The notes: generated from the letters alone by a model not told the origin. A DNA stretch of 58,613 nucleotides from Marinagarivorans sp. (GCA_028281865.1 JANQJB010000014.1:1-58613), one strand, 5' to 3'. Counted from the first letter of the stretch, positions 27,453-37,000 are shown. Numbers and translations are program-made.

Positions 27453-27540
27453 ACTAAGGTCCATTTGGGCATGATGACTAGCGATGAATTTAGGGATGGC
27501 GATTCGAGGAGTGTTGGGGTTGACGATTCTAGGAATGTTG
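27453..27540. repeat. Degenerate array C at the outer edge of element copy 2
   Basis: Loosely repeated segments of about 20-25 bases starting with GATGACgA/GgcGATTC and carrying AGGAgTGTTG-like ends. This is the weakest of the arrays. Confidence 0.4.
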
Positions 27541-27543
27541 AAA

Positions 27544-27596
27544 TAAAAAAGACCCCTTTTCGCATATGCTGCCTTCACTCAGCGACGAAAAGGGGT
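27544..27596 (-). terminator. Intrinsic terminator on the minus strand
   Basis: A perfect 11-base stem ACCCCTTTTCG / CGAAAAGGGGT (27552-27562 and 27586-27596) is followed on the minus strand by CTTTTTTATTT. It also shields the Ni-SOD operon from upstream transcription. Confidence 0.75.
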
Positions 27597-27800
27597 TAAT
27601 GGTGGTATTCATTGAGGATACATCGCGGCAAGTATCCGGGAGCATGACATCGGCACTACCTGGAGAAAACGATTGGCTCTTCTCATTCATTTCCGTATGT
27701 GCATATTCATCTAAGCCCTTAAATTAGATGACTAAGCGAAACTAACGAGTTTTAGTATTAAAGTCAGCTCGGCTAAACTTGCCTTTAATACCCTCCCCTC
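27544..27800 (-). ncRNA. Candidate structured RNA ending in an orphan terminator
   Basis: On the minus strand this stretch contains in order: GTATTAAAG ... CTTTAATAC (27791-27755), TCATCTAA ... TTAGATGA (27731-27707), GGATAC ... GTATCC (27637-27616), and an 11-base hairpin ACCCCTTTTCG / CGAAAAGGGGT (27596-27552) followed by a T-run. All four stems are perfect. No minus-strand gene lies upstream for the terminator to serve, as mbnP is on the plus strand. A Fur-like box lies at 27911-27929. A small RNA is the simplest reading; chance hairpins in AT-rich DNA are the alternative. Confidence 0.4.
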
Positions 27801-27910
27801 ATAAACATAAAATGCTCACGCTAGGAAAATCATCAGTTTTTAAAAATTGCCAATCGTTGTTTGCCCATATCATAGATACCTGCGAACACGATGTTCTAAA
27901 TATTAATGCA

Positions 27911-27929
27911 AATGATAATTAATATCAAT
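27911..27929. promoter_or_regulatory. Fur-box-like palindrome
   Basis: TGATAATTAATATCA (27913-27927) differs at one position from the 7-1-7 Fur consensus TGATAATnATTATCA. It lies about 325 bases upstream of mbnP and on the far side of the candidate RNA, so it could serve either. The remainder of 27800-28251 shows nothing else except a palindrome GACAAtTTGTC at 28176-28186 close to mbnP. Confidence 0.45.
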
Positions 27930-28251
27930 AACGATTGTAAAATTTTATCGATCTGCTGAGTAAAATATTATGCAGTTCAAAAATGGCAAAAATAGAAATT
28001 ATCTTAAGGAAATCAAATTACTTATTGATTTTATTGGATAAAATTTCATTTATTAGGCCGGGTTAGCTGGCTCATCTGGCTATTTAAACCCATTTGACTG
28101 GAGCAAATAAAAAACGAAAAAGAGTACTCGCCGGCTTATTTAATGCTCGTTAAGCGTGCGTCTACATGTCTATGCGACAATTTGTCACACGCGAAAATCA
28201 AGTCCCACTGCTAGAATCCGAACATCAATAAAACAACTGGGACCCCTAACG

Positions 28252-29262
28252 ATGTTTCTAAGCTCTTGGCCTAAATCTGATCATTTTGTAAAAATTCTAA
28301 GCTTTGGTTTATTTGCTGCTTTGGCCGGCTGCGGTAGTTCGAGCTCCAACCCCACCACCGAAAAACAAACGCCGCCGATTGATTCAATAGCATTGTCATT
28401 TAAGCCTATGGCCGGTGAGATGGACGTCGACTGCAATAATACGATTGACGGATTGGGCATGGAAAATAATTATTCTGTCGGCGTTGGGGACTTGCGCTTT
28501 TATGTCAGCAACTTGAAATTTTACGACAGCTCCAACCAAGAGATAACGTTTGAGCTGGACCAAAATGACTTTCAGTATGTGAGTGATGCCGGCGAGGTAA
28601 CTTTAGTAGATTTAACCAGCAATGCAGAAGGTTACTGCGGGGATCTAGCCGCCGACAATACTGAAGGCACAGCGCGCACTAATAGCCGTATTTCAGGAAA
28701 AATTAGCGACAGTGCTGTGCAAAGCGTGTCCTTTGATGTGGGTATCCCACAAGCGCTAATGAAAAATATTATCGAGACCAATACCACTCCTGAAGGCTCC
28801 CCTTCCCCGATGGCGGAAATGTATTGGAGCTGGCAGTCTGGCTATCGGCATTTCGTTATGAATTTTACGATTATGGATATGCACAATACGAAAGGCGAAG
28901 GCTTTATTCACGTTGGCAGCCGGGGCTGCAGTGCAGAAAGCGAAAAGGCACTAGAATCGAAGAGTTCCTGTGATTTACTCAATACCGCGAAAGTTATGCT
29001 TAGCGACTTTGACCCGAGTAGCGATACAGTTGTTGTTGATATCAATGAATTGCTTAGTGGCTTGCATTTCAAAATGATGGGTGATGGCCACGGGAGTCAT
29101 AATCAAGGCTCGCATGGGCAACAAGATGATATGAAACCCAGCGTGTCCTGCCACTCGGGAGCGACGCAAATGGATTGTACGCAAGTATTCCCTAATCTAG
29201 GCTTAACACTGGAAACGGGTGCAGCAGACGCAAACGAAAACAAAGTATTTAAAAAGCTTTAA
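28252..29262 (+). CDS. mbnP: MbnP-type copper-binding lipoprotein (metallo-mystery pair four-Cys protein)
   Basis: The ATG at 28252 gives a lipoprotein signal with LAGC (Cys27) and 336 residues; the longer frame from 28156 would spoil the signal. The MbnP pattern is clear: SFKPMAGEMDVDCNN, VGDLRFYVSNLKFYD, VDLTSNAEGYCG, the tryptophan-rich MYWSWQSGYRHF (Trp192, Trp194) and a C-terminal HGSHNQGSHGQ followed by two more Cys. In characterised pairs the di-haem enzyme MbnH oxidises a tryptophan of MbnP to kynurenine, creating a copper site; a tryptophan in this segment is the natural candidate. mbnH follows, separated by an inverted-repeat element. Confidence 0.9.
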   Translation: MFLSSWPKSDHFVKILSFGLFAALAGCGSSSSNPTTEKQTPPIDSIALSFKPMAGEMDVDCNNTIDGLGMENNYSVGVGDLRFYVSNLKFYDSSNQEITFELDQNDFQYVSDAGEVTLVDLTSNAEGYCGDLAADNTEGTARTNSRISGKISDSAVQSVSFDVGIPQALMKNIIETNTTPEGSPSPMAEMYWSWQSGYRHFVMNFTIMDMHNTKGEGFIHVGSRGCSAESEKALESKSSCDLLNTAKVMLSDFDPSSDTVVVDINELLSGLHFKMMGDGHGSHNQGSHGQQDDMKPSVSCHSGATQMDCTQVFPNLGLTLETGAADANENKVFKKL

Positions 29263-29389
29263 TTAGCAGTTTGACTTGAGAAACACCTGCCGGTTATTCG
29301 TTGGCAGGTGTTTTGGTTGAGAGAGACAATAAACTATCCTGTTGGCCCAGCGAGTACACTGTTTTTTTAGCGTGACACCGAGACATGAA

Positions 29390-29560
29390 TCGGGACTTGT
29401 TTTCAAGACACGAACTAGGCGTCCCCCCTTAACCCATCCATGGGGGCTCGGACGCGCGAGCACTGACAATTGCTCCGGACCGCCGGACCGCTGCATTGTC
29501 AGCATTTCCTCCATTCATGGAGGTCATCCGGCGCGCGACGGTCTTGAAAACAAGTCCCGA
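29390..29560. mobile_element. 171-base inverted-repeat element between mbnP and mbnH
   Basis: The ends are a perfect 20-base inverted repeat, TCGGGACTTGTTTTCAAGAC (29390-29409) and its complement (29541-29560). Inside, CCATCCATGG, GCGCG and CTGACAATTGC segments are mirrored by GCATTGTCAG, CATTCATGG and GCGCGC, so most of the element can fold into one long hairpin. It is GC-richer than its surroundings and has no coding capacity. It looks like a non-autonomous palindromic element (REP/MITE class). Confidence 0.7.
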
Positions 29561-29650
29561 CCCCTGCCTCTCAGAGTTTATTCGACACTAATTAAACTGG
29601 TAATTTACCAAAATACGTTTTTGCCTCTGTAATCAAGCATCAATTTAACG

Positions 29651-30826
29651 ATGACAAAATTTATCAAACTAATAACTAGTTTAGTTTTACTACCCTTTCT
29701 ACTCTTAGCATGTGGCGAATCCAAAACCATTGTTCAACAAACCGAAGATGAACTTGCACTGCGCCAATTGCTCGAAGTGCCCGACCATATGGCGATTCCC
29801 GATTTTCCCGACTACAACCCACCTACTCAAGAAAAAATAACGCTTGGACGCCATTTATTTTATGACAATAAATTGTCGGCTAACCAAACGCAGTCTTGTT
29901 CAAGTTGTCATCTTCAATCGTTAGCTTTTGCAGATGGCAAAAAAACACCCGAAGGTTCAACCGGCACTGTGCTGGCTCGTAATAGCCAGGGGCTTGCCAA
30001 TGCGGTTTACCATTCTACTTTGACCTGGGCGAATAATGGTTTATTGCAACTAGAGGAGCAGCTTGTCATTCCTATTCGGGCAGATAATCCGATAGAGTTA
30101 GGTGTTACAGATGCCGTTGTCGATGAAGTGCTGGCGCGGTTTGATAATGATGAGCGTTATGTGAATTTATTTAATGCCGCATTTCCTGACAGCGATAGCG
30201 GTGTAACGATGAATAAAATAATTTTTGCAATCGCCAGTTTTTGTCGCTCGATGATTAGTGGTAATGCTCCATATGATCGTTTTATCAATGGCGACAAGAG
30301 TGCGTTAACGGAGCAGCAAAAAAAAGGTTTTGCGTTATTTAATGGTGAGCGTTTTGAGTGTTTTCATTGCCATTCGGGTATTAATTTTTCTACCTCTTAT
30401 CGCGACTTCAATTCCGAAAATACCAGCATTAAATTTCCTTTTTTTAACAACGGTTTATATAACGTTGGTGGACTGGGTGACTATCCGGCTATTGATCAGG
30501 GCTTGAGTGATATCAGTTTAAAGCCTGGAGACCGAGGAAAATTCCGTCCACAAAGCTTGCGTAATGTTGCGCTGACAGCTCCATATATGCACGACGGCAG
30601 TATCGAAACCTTACGTGAAGTTGTAGAGCACTACGTCGCTGGTGGGAGAAATATCGAAAGCGGCCCCTATGCCGGTGATGGACGAACTAACCCAAATAAG
30701 TCGGGGCTTATTCGCCCATTTGATGCAAGCGATGCAGAAATCGACGCTGTTGTTGCCTTTCTTGAATCGCTAACAGACTATGAGTTTATTAATAACCCAA
30801 AATTCTCAAACCCTTTTGAAGAATAA
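29651..30826 (+). CDS. mbnH: MbnH-type di-haem c enzyme (cytochrome c peroxidase family)
   Basis: A 391-residue lipoprotein (LLLAC, Cys21) with two c-type haem motifs, CSSCH (Cys83-His87) and CFHCH (Cys237-His241), in the bacterial di-haem peroxidase/MauG fold. GRHLFYDNKLS and SLAFADG around the first haem, RSMISGNAPYDRF before the second, and RNVALTAPYMHDGSIETLREVVEHY near the C-terminus are family segments. In characterised pairs this enzyme uses peroxide or oxygen to convert a tryptophan of MbnP to kynurenine in the periplasm. It is separated from mbnP by 388 bases containing an inverted-repeat element and followed after two bases by a barrel gene. Confidence 0.92.
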   Translation: MTKFIKLITSLVLLPFLLLACGESKTIVQQTEDELALRQLLEVPDHMAIPDFPDYNPPTQEKITLGRHLFYDNKLSANQTQSCSSCHLQSLAFADGKKTPEGSTGTVLARNSQGLANAVYHSTLTWANNGLLQLEEQLVIPIRADNPIELGVTDAVVDEVLARFDNDERYVNLFNAAFPDSDSGVTMNKIIFAIASFCRSMISGNAPYDRFINGDKSALTEQQKKGFALFNGERFECFHCHSGINFSTSYRDFNSENTSIKFPFFNNGLYNVGGLGDYPAIDQGLSDISLKPGDRGKFRPQSLRNVALTAPYMHDGSIETLREVVEHYVAGGRNIESGPYAGDGRTNPNKSGLIRPFDASDAEIDAVVAFLESLTDYEFINNPKFSNPFEE

Positions 30827-30828
30827 GC

Positions 30829-32052
30829 ATGTCAATAAAGTATTTTTATTTTCTTTCATCTATTTTTAGCATAGTGTTCTCGTTAAATGTATATGCACAT
30901 TCAAACCTGAAAAAAGATAACTATCTGCTCGCGAATATATCTATTACTGCCAGGGATTCTTCTTATCAAACAGGCACGAACCAGAGCCCTTTGCTTTGGC
31001 AGGTGCCCGGCGCTTTGCTTGGCGGAGAAGCTGTTCCAGCTGAGCAAGGTATTACTTTAGACGATGCGAATTTACAATTGGGTTATGCGTTTAGTCAAAA
31101 CGGTTTTATCAGCTCGAGCTTAGTTGCGCACAACCACGATGCGGAAACGAGTATTGAGATCGATAATTTATTTCTTTCCTATACATTTGGGGAACAGCAA
31201 AACTGGAATTTAGATCTTGGCAAATACTCTACTTATTCAACTGAGACAGCTGTTTGGCATGCGTCCAGAGCAACTTATAGCGAGGCGTCATTAACCAGTG
31301 ATTTAATTTTTGGTCGCCATGTAAGCGATGTTGGTATTCGCCTTATCTATAATAAAAACAATTTCGATGTAGGAATCGAAATCGGTAATGGCGATGCGTG
31401 GCCTGGTTCTCCGAGTGAAGGCTCTATTAATCTTTACACAAAATACCAATTAGAAGTTAAGAAAGTCACCTCTAGTGCAAGTTTTTGGGTGCAACATGCA
31501 AAAGCGGACAAGCGCGTTGATACACGATTGTCTGACGCTCATAATCATGGAAACGCAACTGACCTTAATACGACGCTTGGTGACGAAAATCCGATTGCCT
31601 TTTCCGGAGATACAAATTTAGGCGGCATTTTATTGGACGCTTCTCTGTCATTAGGGGGCGTAGAATTTTTGAGCGAGCTGGAATGGATTATTTCCAAATC
31701 GGATGGAGAATTAAATGACGATCTCGAAAACAGCGCCTATGAAAATGAATACGATGCATTGAGATTTTTAATCGGTGCGGAAATCAACCGGCATGTAGTT
31801 TCGCTACAATATGAAAGCGCGACATTAAAAAATATTTTTCTAGATTCCGTTTCGCCAAATTTCTTAGCCCGCTCTTACCTCGACAATAATGGTTTTGAAC
31901 CGAGCAAAATCAGTGCTTCCTGGCGCTGGAACGCGACAGAAAATCTATTATTGCGTCTGGAATGGTACAACGATAAAACCATTGACGAAGATGGTGAAGA
32001 TCATTTCGGCTTAGGTGTGAGATGGAATCGAAATTTTGCTGTACTTAATTAA
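30829..32052 (+). CDS. Outer-membrane beta-barrel protein of the mbnPH operon
   Basis: A 407-residue protein with a signal peptide (ending VYAHS), then alternating amphipathic strands: DDANLQLGYAFSQNGFISSSLVAHNHD, LFLSYTFGEQQNWNLDLGKYSTY, GIRLIYNKNNFDVGIEIGNGD, and a final HFGLGVRWNR. The layout matches 14- to 18-stranded outer-membrane porin-like proteins. Histidine occurs in VAHNHDAE and SDAHNHGNA, places that could face metal. The start is two bases after the mbnH stop, so it is translated from the same message. It may be the outer-membrane entry or exit for copper or for the MbnP ligand; this is inference from position. Confidence 0.75.
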   Translation: MSIKYFYFLSSIFSIVFSLNVYAHSNLKKDNYLLANISITARDSSYQTGTNQSPLLWQVPGALLGGEAVPAEQGITLDDANLQLGYAFSQNGFISSSLVAHNHDAETSIEIDNLFLSYTFGEQQNWNLDLGKYSTYSTETAVWHASRATYSEASLTSDLIFGRHVSDVGIRLIYNKNNFDVGIEIGNGDAWPGSPSEGSINLYTKYQLEVKKVTSSASFWVQHAKADKRVDTRLSDAHNHGNATDLNTTLGDENPIAFSGDTNLGGILLDASLSLGGVEFLSELEWIISKSDGELNDDLENSAYENEYDALRFLIGAEINRHVVSLQYESATLKNIFLDSVSPNFLARSYLDNNGFEPSKISASWRWNATENLLLRLEWYNDKTIDEDGEDHFGLGVRWNRNFAVLN

Positions 32053-32057
32053 ACCGC

Positions 32058-32114
32058 CCTATTTTGTAATTCTTAGCGTATTTCTTCTGGATCCCGTGTC
32101 AAGCACGGGATGAC
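32058..32114. mobile_element. Half copy of the palindrome-ended element
   Basis: Matches the right half of the element at 32356-32498 (ATTTTGTAATTCTTAGCG, then the 28-base end at 32087-32114). The left end is missing. It lies directly behind the barrel gene. Confidence 0.7.
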
Positions 32115-32172
32115 ATTATAGCTTTCCGGGATGACATTATCGCTTTCGCGGGATGACATTATTGCTTTCGTT
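32107..32172. repeat. Tandem array D, 21-22-base unit
   Basis: Three copies of GGGATGACATTATnGCTTTC start inside the end of the half element and extend away from it. Confidence 0.75.
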
Positions 32173-32290
32173 GTTTTGGATGACGGTTATTGTTTGTCTG
32201 GTATGACGTAGTCGTGAATATAACTCCGTTGCGGTTTCCGTATTTGTCGTCGCTAGTTTTTGTGTTCATTGTTTCATATCGCTGTATTCA

Positions 32291-32355
32291 GTCGTTACGT
32301 ATCGCTGTATTCGTCGTTACGTATCGCTCTATTCGTCATTACGTGCCGCTGTATT
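32291..32355. repeat. Tandem array E, 22-base unit
   Basis: Three copies of GTCGTTACGTATCGCTGTAT-TC (third copy GTCATTACG...) run into the left end of the element at 32356; a weaker fourth copy precedes them. Confidence 0.8.
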
Positions 32356-32498
32356 CGTCATCCCGTGCTTGACACGGGATCCAGTCAATTCTTTCTGTTT
32401 TGGCAAAGTTTTTCTAGGGTACTGGTTAAGGTACCGGTGGGCCATTTTGTAATTCTTAGCGTGTTTCTTCTGGATCCCGTGTCAAGCACGGGATGACG
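32356..32498. mobile_element. MITE-like palindrome-ended element, copy 3 (143 bases)
   Basis: The 29-base ends (32356-32384 and 32470-32498) are identical to those of copy 1, but most of the interior differs. The first bases after the left end (TCAATTCTTT) are shared. Confidence 0.75.
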
Positions 32499-32590
32499 AC
32501 TAGTAGCACATTTAGAGGTGACGACTAGTAACACATTTAGAGGTGAAGACTAGTAACACATTTAGAGGTGACAACTAGTATCACAGGAGG
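32492..32590. repeat. Tandem array F, 25-base unit
   Basis: Nearly four copies of a unit beginning GTGACGACTAGTAACACATT and ending TAGAG extend from the right end of element copy 3 towards the phosphatase gene. Confidence 0.8.
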
Positions 32591-32616
32591 AATAACTAAG
32601 GGGACCCGAATTAAGA

Positions 32617-33225
32617 CTAAGTTGTCGGCAAAAAATAATCATTGATAATATTGTGAGTTTCGAGCACGTCCACTGCGTGCATCCCCGCTGCTCTTGCAGC
32701 CTGTAAACCGTAGACGGAATCTTCAAAGACAACACACTCTTCAGGCTTTACAGCAATCGACTCAGCTGCTTTTAAAAAAGTATCAGCCGCGGGTTTAGGG
32801 TTTGCAACCTGGTCAGCACCGATAACAGCATCGAAAAGGTGCAAGATATTACAAGCTTCGAGAATATTTTTGGCTTCCTCGGTATAAGCTCCTGTTCCAA
32901 CAGCGAGCGGTTTAATACCATGATATTGAAGCACAATGCTTTCGAGCGCGGTTGTTTTCACATAGTCCTTAAAATGCTCGTGTACTAGTGCTTCTTTAAA
33001 AGTGTTCACTTCTTCGGGGTCGATATCAGCTTGAATATTGAAAGTCTTAACAACGATTTCAACCGTTTCCTTGGTTGGCACACCGGCTAAAGATCGCATT
33101 AACACCGGGTCAACCGGCAATTGATAGTTCTCCAGCGCGCTCGTCCAAGCGAATTGATGCAATGCACCACTATCTATCAAGGTCCCATCCATATCGAAAA
33201 TCAATCCACCAAAATGACTGTACAT
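32617..33225 (-). CDS. HAD-family sugar-phosphate phosphatase, YqaB-like
   Basis: A 202-residue cytoplasmic HAD hydrolase. Motif I is FDMDGTLID (nucleophile Asp), motif II is the AVGTGAY Thr segment, motif III Lys is in NPKPAADTFL and motif IV is VVFEDSVYGLQAARAAG. The alpha-helical cap (about 15-85) and the LAGVPTKE segment fit the beta-phosphoglucomutase/YqaB group, where E. coli YqaB removes phosphate from fructose-1-phosphate and similar sugars. It stands alone between the repeat region and a long gap. Confidence 0.88.
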   Translation of the reverse strand: MYSHFGGLIFDMDGTLIDSGALHQFAWTSALENYQLPVDPVLMRSLAGVPTKETVEIVVKTFNIQADIDPEEVNTFKEALVHEHFKDYVKTTALESIVLQYHGIKPLAVGTGAYTEEAKNILEACNILHLFDAVIGADQVANPKPAADTFLKAAESIAVKPEECVVFEDSVYGLQAARAAGMHAVDVLETHNIINDYFLPTT

Positions 33226-34060
33226 ATTACGCCTTAGAGCCTGTTCTGCTTATATAGAAGTAGCTTGATATAGAAGTTGGTTGATTGTACATCATATATT
33301 GATAGATGTTTATGACATTTTTACCCGCAACTTGTCACTTCTATTTTTGTCGCTGCTTGTTCTCCTTTAGTAGATAAAAAGAAGGCCTGCATTGAGAGCT
33401 GTCTCGATCGAGCTCTAATAAATACACAAACAAGGTAGCTGAGCTTACCGAAAAATTACTACTTCAAATATTAAATATAACTCGATTAATTGGCCGGCAT
33501 AAAAATGTGTAAACGTCGATATAAACAAAATATCTGCGGAACGGACAGAATTTAACAAGCGCAACAGCGGATTAATGTGCCAGCTAAAATAATAAAAACG
33601 TCACATTTTTAACTATTGCGTGCATTAAGAAAATTAGGTCGGATCTATTTCGAAAAATAATATTTAACAATATAAATTACGTCATTTTTTTAAATAGTTG
33701 TTTTAAAACATTGTTTTTGTCAGACAATAGTACGCAAAAATATTTGATAAATTATATTAAATTTATGTAAATATTTTTGAGTTATGGAACCTGGTATTTT
33801 GGTTATCAAGCTTTACGGTTTAGGACTATTTAGTTTAACAATAATCAAATTATTTCATTTATGCTCAATTTTCGGCGCTATAATAAAGCTGATATTTCAA
33901 TACGTTGATCACATATCTTTCGGTGATCAATCACAAAATACATCATAAACACCACAAACAACCCTTAATTAGATATATGGATTTTAGCCCCAGGGCTGAA
34001 CGAGTATTCATACGGAAAATTTACCGAGTTAAGCCGAGTTAATATATTTGAGGTGAACTG
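33226..34060. other. Long AT-rich gap upstream of the giant repeat protein
   Basis: 835 bases with no credible gene. It is strongly AT-rich, especially 33600-33860. I found no riboswitch or terminator that I could defend. A good ribosome site (GAGGTG) sits just before the ATG at 34061. The length suggests a long leader or several regulator sites for the giant gene. Confidence 0.5.
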
Positions 34061-37000
34061 ATGTTTTTGATCCGAAGAACGGTCATTCCAATCCTTTTGT
34101 CCACACGCTTCCTAATCAAACTAGCGTTAATCAAGATCGCGTTGGTCTGCTTTGTGCACGCACAAGTCACACCGCCCTCTGGGATTACGCAGGCTGATTG
34201 GATGCAAATAAATTTTATCGATGCAGTATCAATGCAGCAAAACTTACCCATTAATGGCCCGCCTCTTCCAAGAATTCAGGACTACGATCAGGATCGGCTC
34301 TCGAATTACCATGAATATTTGTTCGGCACTAATCCACGGCACCCCGATACTGATTTAGACGGTGTCAACGACAGCCAGGATGAATTGCCATTAAACGATT
34401 TATTTTCCAGTGTTGCACAAGCGCAAACTCTGGACCCAAATTTAATTGGTGTACCGGTTGAACAGTACCGTGTGCTGACGCCGCGTTTTCCGACTTTAAA
34501 CTTGGCGCAAGTTACTCAAGCGCAAGAGCTTGATAATAACACCAATGGTATTCCCGATTTTTGGGAACAACTCTATGAGTTAGATTTACTCGGTCTTACA
34601 CCGTTGGAAATTGCTAACGACGACAGAGATAACGATGGCTTAAGCAATTTACAGGAGTTCTTAGCCGGCACCTCGCCTATAAGACTCGACAGCGATTTTG
34701 ATGGTGTAAGTGACGCGCTGGATCGTTTTCCCATGAATGAAAATTACGCGCAAGATACCGACGAAGACGGTATGCCTGATCGTTTCGAGAATTTTCATCC
34801 TATCTTAAACCCGAGCGTTCCGGTCGATGCTAATTTTGATTTTGATCGAGATCTGCTGCCTTTCATTTCAGAGTTTGTCGCTAATACAAATCCATTATTA
34901 ACAACAAGTGATGGTGTTTTTGATAATTTAAACGGCAACGGTGCCGCACTAAATGATTCCATCGATGTTGTGCCTTTCGATTATCGCTACAATCGCGATG
35001 ATGACGGCGATCACCTGCCGTTCTATTGGGAGACTTTCCGCGGAACCCAAGGAAACTACAGCGCTTATCAAGATTTGGATGGCGACGGCTTTACCATGAG
35101 CCAAGAATTTCGTTTTTTCTCCTCCACAAGTGAAATTGATTCAGATTTCGACGGTGTAAATGATGCTGAAGATACATTTCCAATGGACGCACACATTAAT
35201 GGCGATAACGATGGTGACGGCATACCCAACTATTATGAAAGCCAGCTTTATCTCGACTGGGCAAATGCGCTGAGTTCTAATGCTGGAAGTACTGTGTTCC
35301 CTATTTTTGATGAAAATGACACCGGTGACGCAAATAGCGATTTTGATGGAGATGGCGTATCAAACTTGCGCGAATTTGCTAACGGTAGCAATCCCTTTGT
35401 ACAAGATACTGACCAAGATGGCGTCGATGATGCTGAAGACAATTGGCCGAAAAATATTCGTAAATCTCGCGACTCTGATAACGACGGCCTTCCGGATACG
35501 TGGGAAATTATGCATCGCCACAATCCGTTTGTTGCCGATGCAAACCTGGATTTCGATGGCGACGGTGTTTCTGCCTACGATGAGTTTTTAGCGAACACCT
35601 CAGATATTACTATTGATTCAGACCATGACGGTGTGAATGATGGCATCGATATTTTCCCGGACAATGAAAACCAAAATCAGATACGACATATTCTATTAAA
35701 TGTTTTGTTGTCTAGCGATGGTGATCAGGATGGCGTTAATGATTACGACGAGATTTTACGCGGTTCGTTTCCAAATGATCCCGACAGCGATGATGACGGT
35801 GTACCCGATTCCTGGGACCAAAGCCCACTCGATTTTCTTAACTCCGTCGATACAGATAACGATACCTTACCCGATCATTTTGAAACGCTATTTGGCTTAG
35901 ATATTTCTCTGCATGATCAAATGCACGATAACGATTTTGATTTGCTCAATAATCGCGAAGAATTTTTGTTGGGAACAGACCCGACAGTTGCAGACACCGA
36001 TGGCGATGGCATTATCGACGGTTTGGATATCGCTCCAAACAATATCGAATATCGTTTGGATACCGACCGAGATTCACTGCCTAATAATTGGGAAATTGCC
36101 AATGGCTTAAATCCGCTAAACCCCTATGATGCATCTGCCGATCCAGACGCCGATGGCATCACTAATTTGCAAGAGTATCAACTGCAGACTGACCCTAACG
36201 TTTTTACATCTCGCCCGGGGGCTGTAAATTCAGTCGTTACCGAAAGCGACTCAGATCTCGACGGTATGTTTGATGCTTGGGAAAATTTCCACGGTTTAGA
36301 TATTAATGACCCGGCAGATGCGCTGCTCGATTTGGATAACGATGGTTTAATTAACCTTATCGAATTTTATTTAAACACAAATCCTAATGATGCTGATTCT
36401 GACAATAACGGTATAGAAGATGGCGAGCAGTTCCCATTTGCTTCACCGGTGGATTTTGTTTTGGATTCTGATCTGGACGGCATTGTCGATAATATCGAAG
36501 TTTTAAATGGTCTGGACCCATTAGATTCTTCTGACGCACTGGCTGACTTTGATTCTGACGGTTTACACAACCGCAACGAAATAGAACTTGGTACCGATAT
36601 TAATAATGCCGATACCGATTCTGATGGCGTAATTGATAGTGCGGACGCTTTTCCTCTTAATGCGCTTTACAGCGTAGATAGCGATAACGATTCGCTACCG
36701 GATAATTGGGAAATTCAATTTGGACTAGATCCTTTCGACGCAAGTGATGCCCTGCTCGATAATGACGGCGATGGAAATTCCAATGCCGAAGAATTTATTA
36801 ATGGAACCAACCCGCTTATTGATGAATCACTCGATAGTGACGGCGATGGTGTACCCGATCCTCTGGACGCTTTTCCATTTGACCCCAATGAAACACAAGA
36901 TTCAGATGGTGATGGTGTAGGTGATAACGGCGATGCTTTCCCGAATGATCCAACTGAGTCTGCCGATAGTGATAGCGACGGCGTAGGTGACAACAGCGAT

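Larger units (their letters stand above)
26675..27455. repeat. Imperfect tandem duplication of a ~395-base block
   Basis: Block 1 begins at 26675 (TAGCGGCTGTAGTATTCCT) and block 2 at 27070 (TAGCGGCGGTAGTATTCCT). Each contains the same order: GTAGTATTCCT, TTTAGGTG, TATGCACCTAAAT, a short tandem array and a 145-base palindrome-ended element. In block 2 the left end of the element is offset by 415 bases, meaning one extra 20-base array unit. No credible gene is present; short frames here translate the repeats. Confidence 0.85.

Noticed and set aside
26675-27455. CRISPR-like appearance of regularly spaced repeats
   Set aside because: Repeat units are contiguous or 145 bases long without unique spacers of uniform length, and there are no cas genes nearby.
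26716-27599. Several short frames reading Ser-rich repeats (SSSSQL and similar) on both strands
   Set aside because: They are translations of the 20-base tandem arrays and palindromic element ends; both strands are open because of the repeat composition.
29342-29632. A 96-residue plus-strand and an 83-residue minus-strand frame
   Set aside because: Both lie across the palindromic element between mbnP and mbnH; they have no family features and no ribosome site.
32190-32496. Two plus-strand frames of 60 and 78 residues
   Set aside because: They translate tandem array E and the ends of element copy 3.
33300-34060. A c-di-GMP or other riboswitch ahead of the giant repeat protein
   Set aside because: I looked for conserved core bases of known riboswitch classes and a switching terminator and found none.
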